DNA of 64,000 nt from Leeuwenhoekiella sp044542075 (lineage in GTDB: Bacteria > Bacteroidota > Bacteroidia > Flavobacteriales > Flavobacteriaceae). The notes beneath the pieces are model-generated. The model was not told the origin of the DNA. It saw only the letters and a list, made by a program, of their open reading frames with translations, and made no database searches. The stretch covers positions 496,001 through 560,000 of the forward strand of contig NZ_JBITTU010000001.1 in the NCBI RefSeq assembly GCF_044542075.1, written 5' to 3'. Below are positions 33,545 to 42,667 of the stretch, piece after piece. A program made the translations under genes and the position numbers. The stretch's first letter is position 1; each line of letters begins with the position of its first letter.

Positions 33545-35950
33545 CTAAAAACTATACTTCAACGCTAAAATTAAATTCCTACCTGGTGCAGAAATACCCG
33601 AAGAATAAGGTCGGTAGCGCTGGTCGGTTATGTTTTCTAAAGCTGCAGTGGCTTTCAAGTTTTGTGCCACTTGATACTCGCCATACAAATTTAAAGTATA
33701 CCATCTGGGAGAATACGGATTCCCGTCTACATCAAGTGCATATAAATAATCATTTGCAATTTGAGAAGGTGCAAGATCTTCATAAGCAATCTCCCCATTG
33801 TATTCTGCAGAGGCATCAAACTTCCATTTTTTGAGTCGGTAAATTAAATGCGTATTCCCAAATAATGGAGCCGCATGACGCAAGGGTGCGTTACTACCGT
33901 CATCTTCTTCCTGGCTGCCTTCAGTAATATTTATATGAGAGGTGAACTTCACATTTTTAGAAAATAAATACTCTAAACCGGCTTCGACACCATAAACCTC
34001 AGCACGTGCTGCGTTTTGAATCGCCTGCACATTACTAGGCTCGCCCTGATAATCAATTACCGTTACACCCTCTAGATTAAAATTACGACGTACCAAAGCA
34101 TTTTCTAAATGCGTATAATAAGTTGTTAAATCCAATCTAAGTGATTCGCCAACTTTAAATACTGCACCTATCTCTGCATTGTAGGCGTACTCTGCTTTCA
34201 AATTAGGATTAGGCACCACAACCGAACCTGCCTCACTATCAAATATTTTACCTATATCGTCTATGTTAGGCGCTCTTAAGGCCGTTCCCAGATTTAATTT
34301 TAAATCGAGCATCTCACTAGTCTGCCAGTTCAAGCCTGCAGAACCGGTGAGGTTTCCAAAGTTTACATCTGCATTTTCAAACGGGAAGTCATAAAAAGTA
34401 GCGTCAAACGCAGCGTTAATTAAAATATGATTGTAGCGCAAGCCTGTTTGAAGAGTTAATTTTTCAGAAAGATTAAATTGACCACTTAAATAGGCAGCTA
34501 GCGATTGCCAACTCGAATCATCAGGATATCTACTGGCTGTTGCAGCCTGCTCACCGGTTTCAATATTGGTCTGATTTCCGAAGGAATTTACTTTGTTGTA
34601 CACATATTCTAAACCGTAAAACAATCTGTTTTCAGAAAGTTTCTTGGTAAAGTCTAGCCCTAAAGAATAGGCATTCACCTGCTCTTCGGTTGAATATACT
34701 GTAGGTTTTCCAAAATCCCGGTCGTTTCTACTTTCTTCAAAATATTGGTAAGCCGCGGTTAATTTTGCGTCATCATAAATATCTCCATTCCCTTTTTTAT
34801 CTACCTGAAGATTTCCTAAAAACCAGGTCTGCGGACCGTAATACCACTCAGCAGAACGCAATTGATCGCCGCGTTTACGTGTTAAACGATCGTATCTAGA
34901 ATAGTCTGAAGTGGTGCTGTAATGCAAACCCAAATTAAAATCCCAAATACTATTAGGCATAAAACGCACTTTCTGAGTGAGGTTAAGCAAGTCAAATCCT
35001 GTAGGAGTCTGAACTTTAGGATCTTCATTTTCTACCACGGTATCAACACCGTCAATAATTTTAACGTATTCTGGCCTTAGATAATCATCGGGACCATGCC
35101 TGCCCATACGCAGATCGTCAAAATTAGAATAACTAATACTACTTAGAAAAGCCCATTTCTTTAACCCCAAATTAAAATCAAAATGACCGGTCTTTTCATT
35201 ATTTGCGGTTGCATACCGACTTAAGGCCATTCCTGAAAAAGAAGTTCCTTCTTCAAAAGAAAATGACGGCTTCTTTGTATAAAAATTCATCACACCACCT
35301 ACCGCGTCACTGCCATAAACCACAGAGCCGGGACCAAGAATAACTTCAGTTTGATCTATCGTAAATGGGTCTATATTGATAACATTCTGAAGATTTCCTG
35401 ATCTAAATATAGCGGTATTCATACGTACACCGTCAACGGTAATCAACAAACGGTTTGTAGAAAAACCTCTAATCATAGGGCTGCCGCCGCCCAGCTGACT
35501 TTTCTGCACAAAGACCTGCCCACTCTGAGTCAAAAAATCTGCAGCTGTCTGCGGGTTTTTAAGCTCTACATCTTCAGCATCAAGCCGAATTACTTTTTGA
35601 GTAATATCACGTGCTTGTTGTTCAAATTTTGAAACCGAAAGCACTACTTCATTCAGTTGGTTCTCATCATCTAACAAAAACACTTGATTTCCCGAAGCAA
35701 TCAGAGCCGCCTTAGTTGTTTTTTTTAGTATATGCGAAACGTGAGAAATATAAATGGTTTCAGAATTTGTAAATAATGATATATCTACGATGCCCTTTTC
35801 ATTTGTTACTGCAGTGCTTGTCTTTGTCGCATTATACAATGCCGCACCTTCAACTGGAACCTGACTCAGATTATCGTAAACTGTAATTTTTTGAGCGCAA
35901 ACTAGGCAAGAGCTTAGTAAAAAAAACAATAAAATATGAGGTATGCGCAT
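33545..35950 (-). CDS. TonB-dependent receptor (haem/siderophore-like architecture)
   Basis: 801 residues. Signal peptide to about 19 (SSCLVCAQ). A carboxypeptidase-regulatory-like domain spans about 20-105. The plug has AADFLTQSGQVFVQKSQ, PMIRGFSTNRLLITVDGVRM and GSDAVGGVMNFYTKKP. The barrel has LRAP...NPNLKAEYA, the FRAP/NPNL pair found in haem and some other metal-complex receptors, but without a His between them. It ends in a Phe (LILALKYSF). The substrate is not determined. It lies nine bases after recO on the same strand, so it is read with porZ-recO. Confidence 0.87.
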   Translation of the reverse strand: MRIPHILLFFLLSSCLVCAQKITVYDNLSQVPVEGAALYNATKTSTAVTNEKGIVDISLFTNSETIYISHVSHILKKTTKAALIASGNQVFLLDDENQLNEVVLSVSKFEQQARDITQKVIRLDAEDVELKNPQTAADFLTQSGQVFVQKSQLGGGSPMIRGFSTNRLLITVDGVRMNTAIFRSGNLQNVINIDPFTIDQTEVILGPGSVVYGSDAVGGVMNFYTKKPSFSFEEGTSFSGMALSRYATANNEKTGHFDFNLGLKKWAFLSSISYSNFDDLRMGRHGPDDYLRPEYVKIIDGVDTVVENEDPKVQTPTGFDLLNLTQKVRFMPNSIWDFNLGLHYSTTSDYSRYDRLTRKRGDQLRSAEWYYGPQTWFLGNLQVDKKGNGDIYDDAKLTAAYQYFEESRNDRDFGKPTVYSTEEQVNAYSLGLDFTKKLSENRLFYGLEYVYNKVNSFGNQTNIETGEQAATASRYPDDSSWQSLAAYLSGQFNLSEKLTLQTGLRYNHILINAAFDATFYDFPFENADVNFGNLTGSAGLNWQTSEMLDLKLNLGTALRAPNIDDIGKIFDSEAGSVVVPNPNLKAEYAYNAEIGAVFKVGESLRLDLTTYYTHLENALVRRNFNLEGVTVIDYQGEPSNVQAIQNAARAEVYGVEAGLEYLFSKNVKFTSHINITEGSQEEDDGSNAPLRHAAPLFGNTHLIYRLKKWKFDASAEYNGEIAYEDLAPSQIANDYLYALDVDGNPYSPRWYTLNLYGEYQVAQNLKATAALENITDQRYRPYSSGISAPGRNLILALKYSF

Positions 35951-35959
35951 AGATGGTGG

Positions 35960-36676
35960 TTAGTTAAAAAGTGTGCTTAAAACCGCCAGAGACTTAGGTT
36001 TTTTAAAGCTGTGCAAATGTAATTCATAATAGCTCAAGAGCATATTTACAAAGGCCGCCCTGCGTTTCTGGTTCAGTTTTATACCAGATAATGCATCAAA
36101 ATTTGTACCCAGAAGACATTTTAACGTATCTAAATTTTCTTCGGAAATACTGTATAAAGTTTCTATACGCTCAAAATTACCCGACTCCAGATTAAAATTT
36201 GGTAAATCTATATTTGAAGTATCGGGGTAAAAGCCCAAATATTTAGTGAGCTCCAAAAGAAATAATAAATGAAAATTAGCGGTGTGCGTATGTAAATCGA
36301 GCCACATAAAGGCATGTTCTAAATAGGCATACAGCGGCCTGTTCTCTTCTTCTTCCTGAATAACATTACGCAACATTTCTGAAAGAAAAAGAACAATACT
36401 CGACTTCAAAATATCTGTATGTAAGCTCACATAGGGTTGTATAACTTTTGCCTCACGAATACTTTCTAAAGTACCTTTATCTTTGTGCATCGCAACGATT
36501 TCAAGCTGCGTTGCAGGTTGAAACATAGCCGTACGAAGCTTTCCCTTTTTTGACTTTAAAATAGAACGCAACAAATAAGATTTAAGACCCGCTTCTTCGG
36601 TAAAACATTTAACGATTAAATCTGCCTCGCCATATTTTAAAGCTGAAATCACTAACGCACGTGTGCTTACTAACAT
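35960..36676 (-). CDS. recO: DNA repair protein RecO
   Basis: 238 residues. The N-terminal OB-fold starts MLVSTRALVISALKYGEADLIV, with EEAGLKSYLLRS and MFQPATQLEI typical of RecO. An alpha-helical middle and C-terminal domain follow. No zinc Cys cluster is seen. RecO loads RecA with RecR in gap repair. The start overlaps the porZ stop (TAATG). Cytosolic. Confidence 0.94.
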   Translation of the reverse strand: MLVSTRALVISALKYGEADLIVKCFTEEAGLKSYLLRSILKSKKGKLRTAMFQPATQLEIVAMHKDKGTLESIREAKVIQPYVSLHTDILKSSIVLFLSEMLRNVIQEEEENRPLYAYLEHAFMWLDLHTHTANFHLLFLLELTKYLGFYPDTSNIDLPNFNLESGNFERIETLYSISEENLDTLKCLLGTNFDALSGIKLNQKRRAAFVNMLLSYYELHLHSFKKPKSLAVLSTLFN

Positions 36677-38946
36677 TAGCGTATAATCATGAGTTTAACG
36701 ATTTTAGTTTCAGAGGCATCTTCTCCAGTAATCAGAATAAAATAAACACCAGAGGCAACTCTGTATTTTCCAAAAGCGGTTGTATCCCATTGTATACTTC
36801 CTCCTTCAGAAACCTCTTCATACACCAGATTACCATTAAGATCTGTGATTTTAATGTTTGCATTTTCTGTCAAGCCATCTACAGTTACCAAACCATTAAA
36901 TCCCGGTCTAACAGGATTGGGATAGACCCGGGCATTGTCTAAGGTTTCTTCTGGAGCTACCGCATTTCCTCTAAAAGAAACTAAGCCTAAAGGAGTTGCA
37001 AAAAAGACCTCACCAGACGAATCATCAATGGTAATATCCTGAATATTATTTGAAGGCAAGGGTGAATTGCGCCGGTTAAATTCTTGTAAGGTTTCCTGAC
37101 CATTAGCATTAAAGCTAAACGCACCGCTAGATACGGTCCCTATCCATTTATTATTATTACCGTCAACAGCTATTGCGCGTATTACTTGCTCACTAAGTAG
37201 CTCTACCGCTATACCATTGTCTTCTATAATAATTTCCCGCGCTTGAATTTCGGGATTTTCAAACATTTGAGAAGGATTAAATAATACCCGTAAACCTGCT
37301 GAAGTACCTATCCATAAACTACCATTAGCATCAATCGCCAAAGAAAGTACCGCATTAGAAGGTAAGTTTGAGCGCTCTGCATTTAGACGGGCAAAAGCAC
37401 TCGTATTAGGATCGTAACCTAATAATCCGCGGTTTGATGACCCAAAATATACAAAGCCTCTTCGATCTGTGACTAATTGCGTATAACCGTTAATTTGATT
37501 AAAATCTGGTAAAATATCTTCTACAGAAATTCCTTGAATAGTAGCACCCGTTTTTTTAGCAAGTGCGTTTTTTACAAGGCTATTTGTAAGCCATAAATTA
37601 CCCTCTCGATCAAATGCTGCGCCATTAATACGCACATCTGTAGGATTTACAGGTACATCACTTAGCCCACTATTAGTCTCATCGTAAAGCTGTACAGGTA
37701 TTTTATCTGCAAACTCTAATAGTCCCGAATTGTATGAGCTCATAAACACCTGACTGTTATCATCTGGGTTAAAAGTGATGTTTGTAATGTTATTTGCCCC
37801 TAAAAGCTCATTAAACGGAATATTTAACCAACCCTCTTCGCTTAAATTACTTACTCCGCGTTGCTTTAAAGGAAAGGGGTTATAAGAGTCGCTGTAATCC
37901 CCGTATACAACCCATAATTCTCCCGGGGCAGCTTCAATCGCAAAAGGATCATTGCGCGATGGCCCGTCTGGTATGACTCTAATCACATCTTCAAGAGTAG
38001 TTTTAGAGCTAATTAATAGTCCGTTTTGTTGTGTACCGGTATAAAGTTGTCCTTCAAAAGTGAGAGCTGTATTAAAACTGTCGGGATATTGAGAACTTGT
38101 TACAATGCTAGTATTCAAATTACCCAGAGCATTAAATAATAGAATCTCGTCATTAAATATTATAATTAAATCCCCATTAGAAGCTCTTAATTGTTTTGGT
38201 AGTGTAGAAAAAGATGCAACTGTATTAAATGAATCTGCTGTTAATTGATGCAAATTTTGATCTGCTGTTATACCAAAAAGAGAATTTTCTAATGATTGTA
38301 TTCCCAGCCAACTCCTGGTATCTACTGTCTCCCAGTTTCTAAAATCAATGAGGTTTTCTGCAGTTGCCAGAGCTCTTCTTAAACCGCCTGAAGGTGAAGC
38401 TGCATAAATATAATTTTCAAAAATTGTAATTTGTAAAATAGAAATGCGCGCACCATTATCACCTATAAAATACGAATCATCAAATTCTAATCTCGAAAGA
38501 TCAAAAAGCGAAATCCCAAAGCCGGTTGCGATGTAAAGGGTGTTTTTGTCCTCATAAAAATTATTTATTGTCTTTTCTGACGGAAGAATTGCCGGTTTAT
38601 CACGTATAGCGACTAAAGTAGAAACACTACCGTCTGGCTTTACCAAATCTACCAACCCCGAAATATAACCTACAAAGAGAATTCCCGTTGATGTACTATA
38701 ATGAATGGTACGTATAGCTTCACCTGTTAACCCTTCAATTGTAGAGAAGGTTTTAATTTGGTTAGAATTAAGCGCGTAACTAAATACAGAATTTTGTGAT
38801 GCCGCATAAATTTCTGTATCTCCCTCAGAAACTGAAACAATAGTATTGTAAGAAAAATAACCAGTCCAGAAATCTGCATACTCCTGCGCCTTTACACAAA
38901 GTAAAGAGAGTAAAAAAACCAACGTAAAGAAGCGTTTTTTGATCAT
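36676..38946 (-). CDS. porZ: PorZ-type beta-propeller protein with T9SS type A C-terminal domain
   Basis: 756 residues. Signal peptide to about 20 (LLCVKAQ). Then a two-propeller body with repeated blades such as GSVSTLVAIRDKP, LWLTNSLVKNAL, GSLWIGTSAGLRVLF and NKWIGTVSSGAFSF. A T9SS type A sorting domain covers the last 80 residues or so (RVYPNPVRPGFNG...ASGVYFILITG). The opening WTGYFSYNTIVSVSEGDTEI fits PorZ, part of the T9SS attachment complex with PorU, PorV and PorQ; in Porphyromonas it delivers the anionic LPS anchor. The identification is from overall architecture and recalled sequence. The gene is coupled to recO. No other T9SS gene is in the window. A seven-of-eight -7 box TACTTTTA lies at 38968-38975. 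Confidence 0.78.
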   Translation of the reverse strand: MIKKRFFTLVFLLSLLCVKAQEYADFWTGYFSYNTIVSVSEGDTEIYAASQNSVFSYALNSNQIKTFSTIEGLTGEAIRTIHYSTSTGILFVGYISGLVDLVKPDGSVSTLVAIRDKPAILPSEKTINNFYEDKNTLYIATGFGISLFDLSRLEFDDSYFIGDNGARISILQITIFENYIYAASPSGGLRRALATAENLIDFRNWETVDTRSWLGIQSLENSLFGITADQNLHQLTADSFNTVASFSTLPKQLRASNGDLIIIFNDEILLFNALGNLNTSIVTSSQYPDSFNTALTFEGQLYTGTQQNGLLISSKTTLEDVIRVIPDGPSRNDPFAIEAAPGELWVVYGDYSDSYNPFPLKQRGVSNLSEEGWLNIPFNELLGANNITNITFNPDDNSQVFMSSYNSGLLEFADKIPVQLYDETNSGLSDVPVNPTDVRINGAAFDREGNLWLTNSLVKNALAKKTGATIQGISVEDILPDFNQINGYTQLVTDRRGFVYFGSSNRGLLGYDPNTSAFARLNAERSNLPSNAVLSLAIDANGSLWIGTSAGLRVLFNPSQMFENPEIQAREIIIEDNGIAVELLSEQVIRAIAVDGNNNKWIGTVSSGAFSFNANGQETLQEFNRRNSPLPSNNIQDITIDDSSGEVFFATPLGLVSFRGNAVAPEETLDNARVYPNPVRPGFNGLVTVDGLTENANIKITDLNGNLVYEEVSEGGSIQWDTTAFGKYRVASGVYFILITGEDASETKIVKLMIIR

Positions 38947-38988
38947 TAAACAGCTTTAATAAGAAGCTAAAAGTACAATTATTGCCAT

Positions 38989-39015
38989 AAAAAAACCCCG
39001 AAGCAGTATCGAGGT
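38989..39015 (-). terminator. Intrinsic terminator after gdhA
   Basis: On the minus strand ACCTCGA / TCGGGGT (one G-U pair) around loop TACTGCT... is followed by T7. It lies 29 bases past the gdhA stop (39044). Confidence 0.8.
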
Positions 39016-39043
39016 CTTTATCTATTTAAAAAGGATTCTTTTA

Positions 39044-40387
39044 TTATACGATTCCTTGCGCCAGCATAGCATCTGCAACTTTTACAAATCCTGCTATATT
39101 TGCTCCTTTTACATAATCTACAAAACCATCTTCCTGAGTACCATATTCAACACAGGCTTTATGAATATCATACATAATCTCGTGAAGTTTCTGATCTACC
39201 TCCTCTGCAGACCAGTTGTATCGCATACTGTTTTGCGACATTTCTAAACCAGAGGTAGCAACACCACCCGCATTAGAAGCTTTACCCGGAGAGAATAAGA
39301 TTTTTGCCTTTACAAATACCTCAACAGCATCTGGTGTACACGGCATATTTGCTCCTTCACCTACACTCATTACTCCATTTTTAACCAGTAACTCTGCGTC
39401 TTTTTTATCTAACTCGTTTTGAGTGGCACACGGAAGCGCAATATCACATTTGACACCCCATGGTGTTTTACCTTCGTGAAACTCAGCATCAGGATATTTA
39501 TCTAAATACTCCTTAATACGGCCACGACGCTCATTTTTAATTTCCATTATGTAGGCAAGCTTATGCTTATCTATCCCTGCGGAATCATAAATAAAACCAT
39601 CAGAATCAGACATTGTAATAACCTTCGCATCAAGCTGAGTCGCTTTCTCTGCTGCATATTGTGCAACGTTACCAGAACCTGAAATCACAACTGTTTTACC
39701 CGCAAGTTTCTCTCCTATGTTATTCAACATATATTTAGTAAAATATACATTTCCATAACCTGTTGCTTCAGGACGTATTTTAGAACCTCCGTAAGAAAGG
39801 CCTTTACCGGTGAGAATACCTGTAAATTCATTACGTATACGCTTATATTGACCAAACATAAAACCTATTTCACGACCACCTACACCTATATCACCGGCAG
39901 GCACATCTGTATTAGGACCAATATGGCGGTACAGTTCTGTCATAAAACTTTGACAAAAACGCATCACCTCAGCATCACTTTTTCCTCGGGGATTAAAGTC
40001 TGAGCCTCCTTTACCACCACCCATAGGTAGTGATGTAAGACTGTTTTTAAATACCTGCTCAAAGCCTAAAAACTTAAGAATACTTAAATTTACAGAAGGA
40101 TGAAAACGAAGTCCACCCTTATATGGCCCTATAGCAGAATTAAATTCTACACGATACCCTTTATTTATTTGAGTTTCTCCATTATCATCTACCCATGCAA
40201 CTCTAAATAAAATTGCACGCTCTGGTTCTACCATACGCTCTAGCAATTTTTTATCTTGATATTTTGGGTTATTCTCTATAAAAGGTATTACCGTTTCTGC
40301 AACTTCCTGAACCGCTTGAATAAATTCTGGCTCGTTAGGATTTGTTTTTTCTACAGAGTCAACGAACTTCTTAATGCTATCTGACAT
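39044..40387 (-). CDS. gdhA: NADP-type glutamate dehydrogenase
   Basis: 447 residues from the ATG at 40387 (MSDSIKKFVDSVEKTN). The longer frame to 40459 is excluded because the -7 box at 40433-40440 lies in it. Catalytic region PMGGGKGGSDFNPRGKSDAE with the active Lys, then GPNTDVPAGDIGVGGREIGF. The nucleotide-binding motif is VVISGSGNVAQYAAEKA. Length and sequence fit the hexameric ~450-residue class that assimilates ammonium with 2-oxoglutarate and NADPH. Single-gene unit, divergent from an outer-membrane-like protein. Confidence 0.95.
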   Translation of the reverse strand: MSDSIKKFVDSVEKTNPNEPEFIQAVQEVAETVIPFIENNPKYQDKKLLERMVEPERAILFRVAWVDDNGETQINKGYRVEFNSAIGPYKGGLRFHPSVNLSILKFLGFEQVFKNSLTSLPMGGGKGGSDFNPRGKSDAEVMRFCQSFMTELYRHIGPNTDVPAGDIGVGGREIGFMFGQYKRIRNEFTGILTGKGLSYGGSKIRPEATGYGNVYFTKYMLNNIGEKLAGKTVVISGSGNVAQYAAEKATQLDAKVITMSDSDGFIYDSAGIDKHKLAYIMEIKNERRGRIKEYLDKYPDAEFHEGKTPWGVKCDIALPCATQNELDKKDAELLVKNGVMSVGEGANMPCTPDAVEVFVKAKILFSPGKASNAGGVATSGLEMSQNSMRYNWSAEEVDQKLHEIMYDIHKACVEYGTQEDGFVDYVKGANIAGFVKVADAMLAQGIV

Positions 40388-40432
40388 ATTAAAGTTTTTA
40401 ATATTTATAATATTTTTCACGTTAATGCAGTG

Positions 40433-40459
40433 CAAATATATGATATCAATAAAAATCAA
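40433..40459 (-). promoter_or_regulatory. Promoter of gdhA
   Basis: TTG (40457-40459), about 16 bases, then TATATTTG (40433-40440), an exact TAnnTTTG match. It places the transcript start near 40427, downstream of the longer start codon, and so fixes the ATG at 40387. Confidence 0.6.
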
Positions 40460-40562
40460 GGTATAAATTTTCCATATTCTTAATTTTTACCTGTCATTTT
40501 TATATATTTTAAATGTAAAATTCTACCAAGTGCATAATTTTAGGTTAAATCGGATGTTTTAG

Positions 40563-40570
40563 TATATTTG
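40563..40570 (+). promoter_or_regulatory. -7 box of the gene divergent from gdhA
   Basis: TATATTTG, exact match, 24 bases before the ATG at 40595 and overlapping the TTG at 40568 that would begin the longer frame. The -33 element is weak. Confidence 0.5.
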
Positions 40571-40594
40571 TCGTATAAATATCCCCAATTATCA

Positions 40595-41401
40595 ATGAAT
40601 ACCAAAATCCTCCTTGCGGTATTATTCATCTGTTTGTCAATGCCTTTCAAAAGCAATGCTCAGTTTGGCTTCTCAAATGAAGTAGGAATAATCGCAGGCC
40701 CCTTACTTTTTCAATCTGATTTTGGTTTGCGCGAAAATGTAGATACAAATTTGAATAATATAGGGATTGGGGTTGGTATTGTTCATTATATGAACTTCGC
40801 TTATCGCTCTGATTGTAACTGCTATACACGGGATAAATACTTTAACGACCATTTTAAATTAAGAACTGAAGCAGATTTACACTACTCCAAGTTTACACAC
40901 GAGGGTATTGAGTCTCAAAAAGAAACCCCCGAAGGTTACGACTTAAGAGATCACAAAGGGTCTTCTCTCGTTTTTGAATTAGGTATGCAGATTGAATATT
41001 TTCCTAAAAGTATTCGTGATTTTCAAGCAGGTGGCTATAAAGTAGCACCATATATAAGTTTAGGAGCTCATTATGTAGGCTTTAATCCATCCTACTCTTC
41101 TATTCAGGATGTTGAAGGAGCAACGCCTGAAGATATCTATTTTGATGATTTTCTTATAGGTGATGGTAAATTAGGCGGTATAGACGATAGCTCTGGCAAT
41201 ACCTGGGCGCTTACAGGAAGTGTAGGTATCAGATACAAAATAGGCGAATTAAGCGATATAAACCTGGAGCTGCGCTATCACAAATATTATTCTAACTGGG
41301 TAGATGGCTTAAATCCTGATGAAGAATTTTACCCTCCAAATAGATATGACGATTCTATTGTATGGTTAAATATTGGGTATATCTACTATCTTAATTTCTA
41401 A
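40595..41401 (+). CDS. Outer-membrane-type beta-barrel protein adjacent to gdhA (THC0290_0291-like)
   Basis: 268 residues from the ATG at 40595. Signal peptide MNTKILLAVLFICLSMPFKS, cleaved about NAQ. The mature protein starts FGFSNEVGIIAGPLLFQSDFG and has alternating beta strands throughout, ending IVWLNIGYIYYLNF with aromatic strands, so an 8-10 strand outer-membrane barrel is likely. A paired-Cys segment CNCYTRDKYFNDHFKL is conspicuous. It matches, as far as I recall, a flavobacterial family NCBI calls THC0290_0291, sometimes mislabelled glutamate dehydrogenase because it neighbours gdhA. Function is unknown. It has no dehydrogenase motif. Confidence 0.75.
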   Translation: MNTKILLAVLFICLSMPFKSNAQFGFSNEVGIIAGPLLFQSDFGLRENVDTNLNNIGIGVGIVHYMNFAYRSDCNCYTRDKYFNDHFKLRTEADLHYSKFTHEGIESQKETPEGYDLRDHKGSSLVFELGMQIEYFPKSIRDFQAGGYKVAPYISLGAHYVGFNPSYSSIQDVEGATPEDIYFDDFLIGDGKLGGIDDSSGNTWALTGSVGIRYKIGELSDINLELRYHKYYSNWVDGLNPDEEFYPPNRYDDSIVWLNIGYIYYLNF

Positions 41402-41417
41402 AATTATCACAATCGCT

Positions 41418-42560
41418 CTAGCTTAGAGCTTGTTTTAAATCTTCAAGAAGATCATCTATATCTTCTATACCTACACTTAATCGTATTAAAGAATCTTTTA
41501 TTCCTAAATTTTCTCGTTGCTCTTTAGGTATGCTTGCGTGCGTCATAGTCGCGGGATGACCGGCAAGACTCTCAACGCCTCCTAAGCTTTCAGCAAGAGT
41601 AAATACTTTTAAATTTTCAACGACTGAAACTGCGCCTTCAAGCGAATCATTTTTAGTTGTAAAAGAAACCATTCCGCCAAAATCGTTCATTTGCCTCTTT
41701 GCGATATCGTGATTAGGGTGATCTTCAAAACCAGGCCAGTAAACCTGATCAACTTTAGGATGCTCTTTTAAGAAATGTGCAACTGCCTTTCCATTTTCAC
41801 AATGACGCTGCATACGTACGTGAAGTGTTTTAATTCCGCGTAGCGCTAAAAAACTATCTTGAGGCCCACATACAGCACCACTTGCATTTTGAATAAAGTA
41901 TAACCTATCTGCCAGCTCTTTATCTTTTACAATTAGACCGCCCAGAACTAAATCGCTATGACCGCCCAGGTATTTTGTTACACTATGCATAACGATATCT
42001 GCGCCTAGATCTAAAGGTTGTTGCAAGTAAGGTGTGGCAAATGTATTATCTACAGCTAAGAGTAAATTATGTGCCTTTGCTACTTTTGAAACTGCTACGA
42101 TATCTATAATATTCATCATTGGGTTTGTAGGCGTTTCTACCCAAATTAGCTTTGTTTTATCTGAAATAACAGCGTCAATCATCGCAGTATTCTGCATATC
42201 TACAAAATGAAATTTTAAACCAAAACCTTCAAATATTTTTGTGAATAGTCTATATGAACCGCCATATAAATTATTTGTAGAAATAATTTCGTCACCAGGC
42301 TTAAAAAGTTTTAGAACAGCGTCTATTGCTGCTAATCCAGAGCCAAAAGCAAGACCATAACTACCATTTTCAATACTTGCTAATGCATCTTCTAAAGCCT
42401 TACGTGTAGGATTACCACTTCGGGAATATTCAAAACCTTTATGTCCTCCGGGCGTAGTTTGAGAATATGTAGAAGTTTGATATATAGGGGGCATAACACT
42501 ACCATAAGCAGGATCTGTGTTGTGCTGACCACCGTGTATCGTCTTAGTATTGAATTTCAT
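41418..42560 (-). CDS. Cys/Met metabolism PLP-dependent enzyme (cystathionine gamma-synthase/beta-lyase type)
   Basis: 380 residues. PLP-binding K196 in MHSVTKYLGGHSD; YSRSGNPTR (about 45-53) contacts the cofactor phosphate from the neighbouring subunit; DNTFATPYLQ holds the PLP-ring Asp. This family includes cystathionine gamma-synthase (MetB), gamma-lyase and beta-lyase (MetC), and the exact activity cannot be told from sequence. Cytosolic tetramer expected. Single-gene unit. Annotated in related genomes mostly as cystathionine gamma-synthase. Confidence 0.9.
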   Translation of the reverse strand: MKFNTKTIHGGQHNTDPAYGSVMPPIYQTSTYSQTTPGGHKGFEYSRSGNPTRKALEDALASIENGSYGLAFGSGLAAIDAVLKLFKPGDEIISTNNLYGGSYRLFTKIFEGFGLKFHFVDMQNTAMIDAVISDKTKLIWVETPTNPMMNIIDIVAVSKVAKAHNLLLAVDNTFATPYLQQPLDLGADIVMHSVTKYLGGHSDLVLGGLIVKDKELADRLYFIQNASGAVCGPQDSFLALRGIKTLHVRMQRHCENGKAVAHFLKEHPKVDQVYWPGFEDHPNHDIAKRQMNDFGGMVSFTTKNDSLEGAVSVVENLKVFTLAESLGGVESLAGHPATMTHASIPKEQRENLGIKDSLIRLSVGIEDIDDLLEDLKQALS

Positions 42561-42588
42561 AGATTTTAAATTTTATTAAATCGTATCG

Positions 42589-42620
42589 TAAATGTACCAC
42601 GCTAAATAAGCATTGTCAAA
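42589..42620 (-). promoter_or_regulatory. Promoter of the Cys/Met PLP enzyme gene
   Basis: On the minus strand TTTG (42617-42620), 20 bases, TACATTTA (42589-42596), seven of eight to the -7 consensus. Leader about 25 bases. Confidence 0.5.
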
Positions 42621-42667
42621 AATCACTGTACCTTTATCCTATGTTTAACAGGTAAAAAACAATTGAT

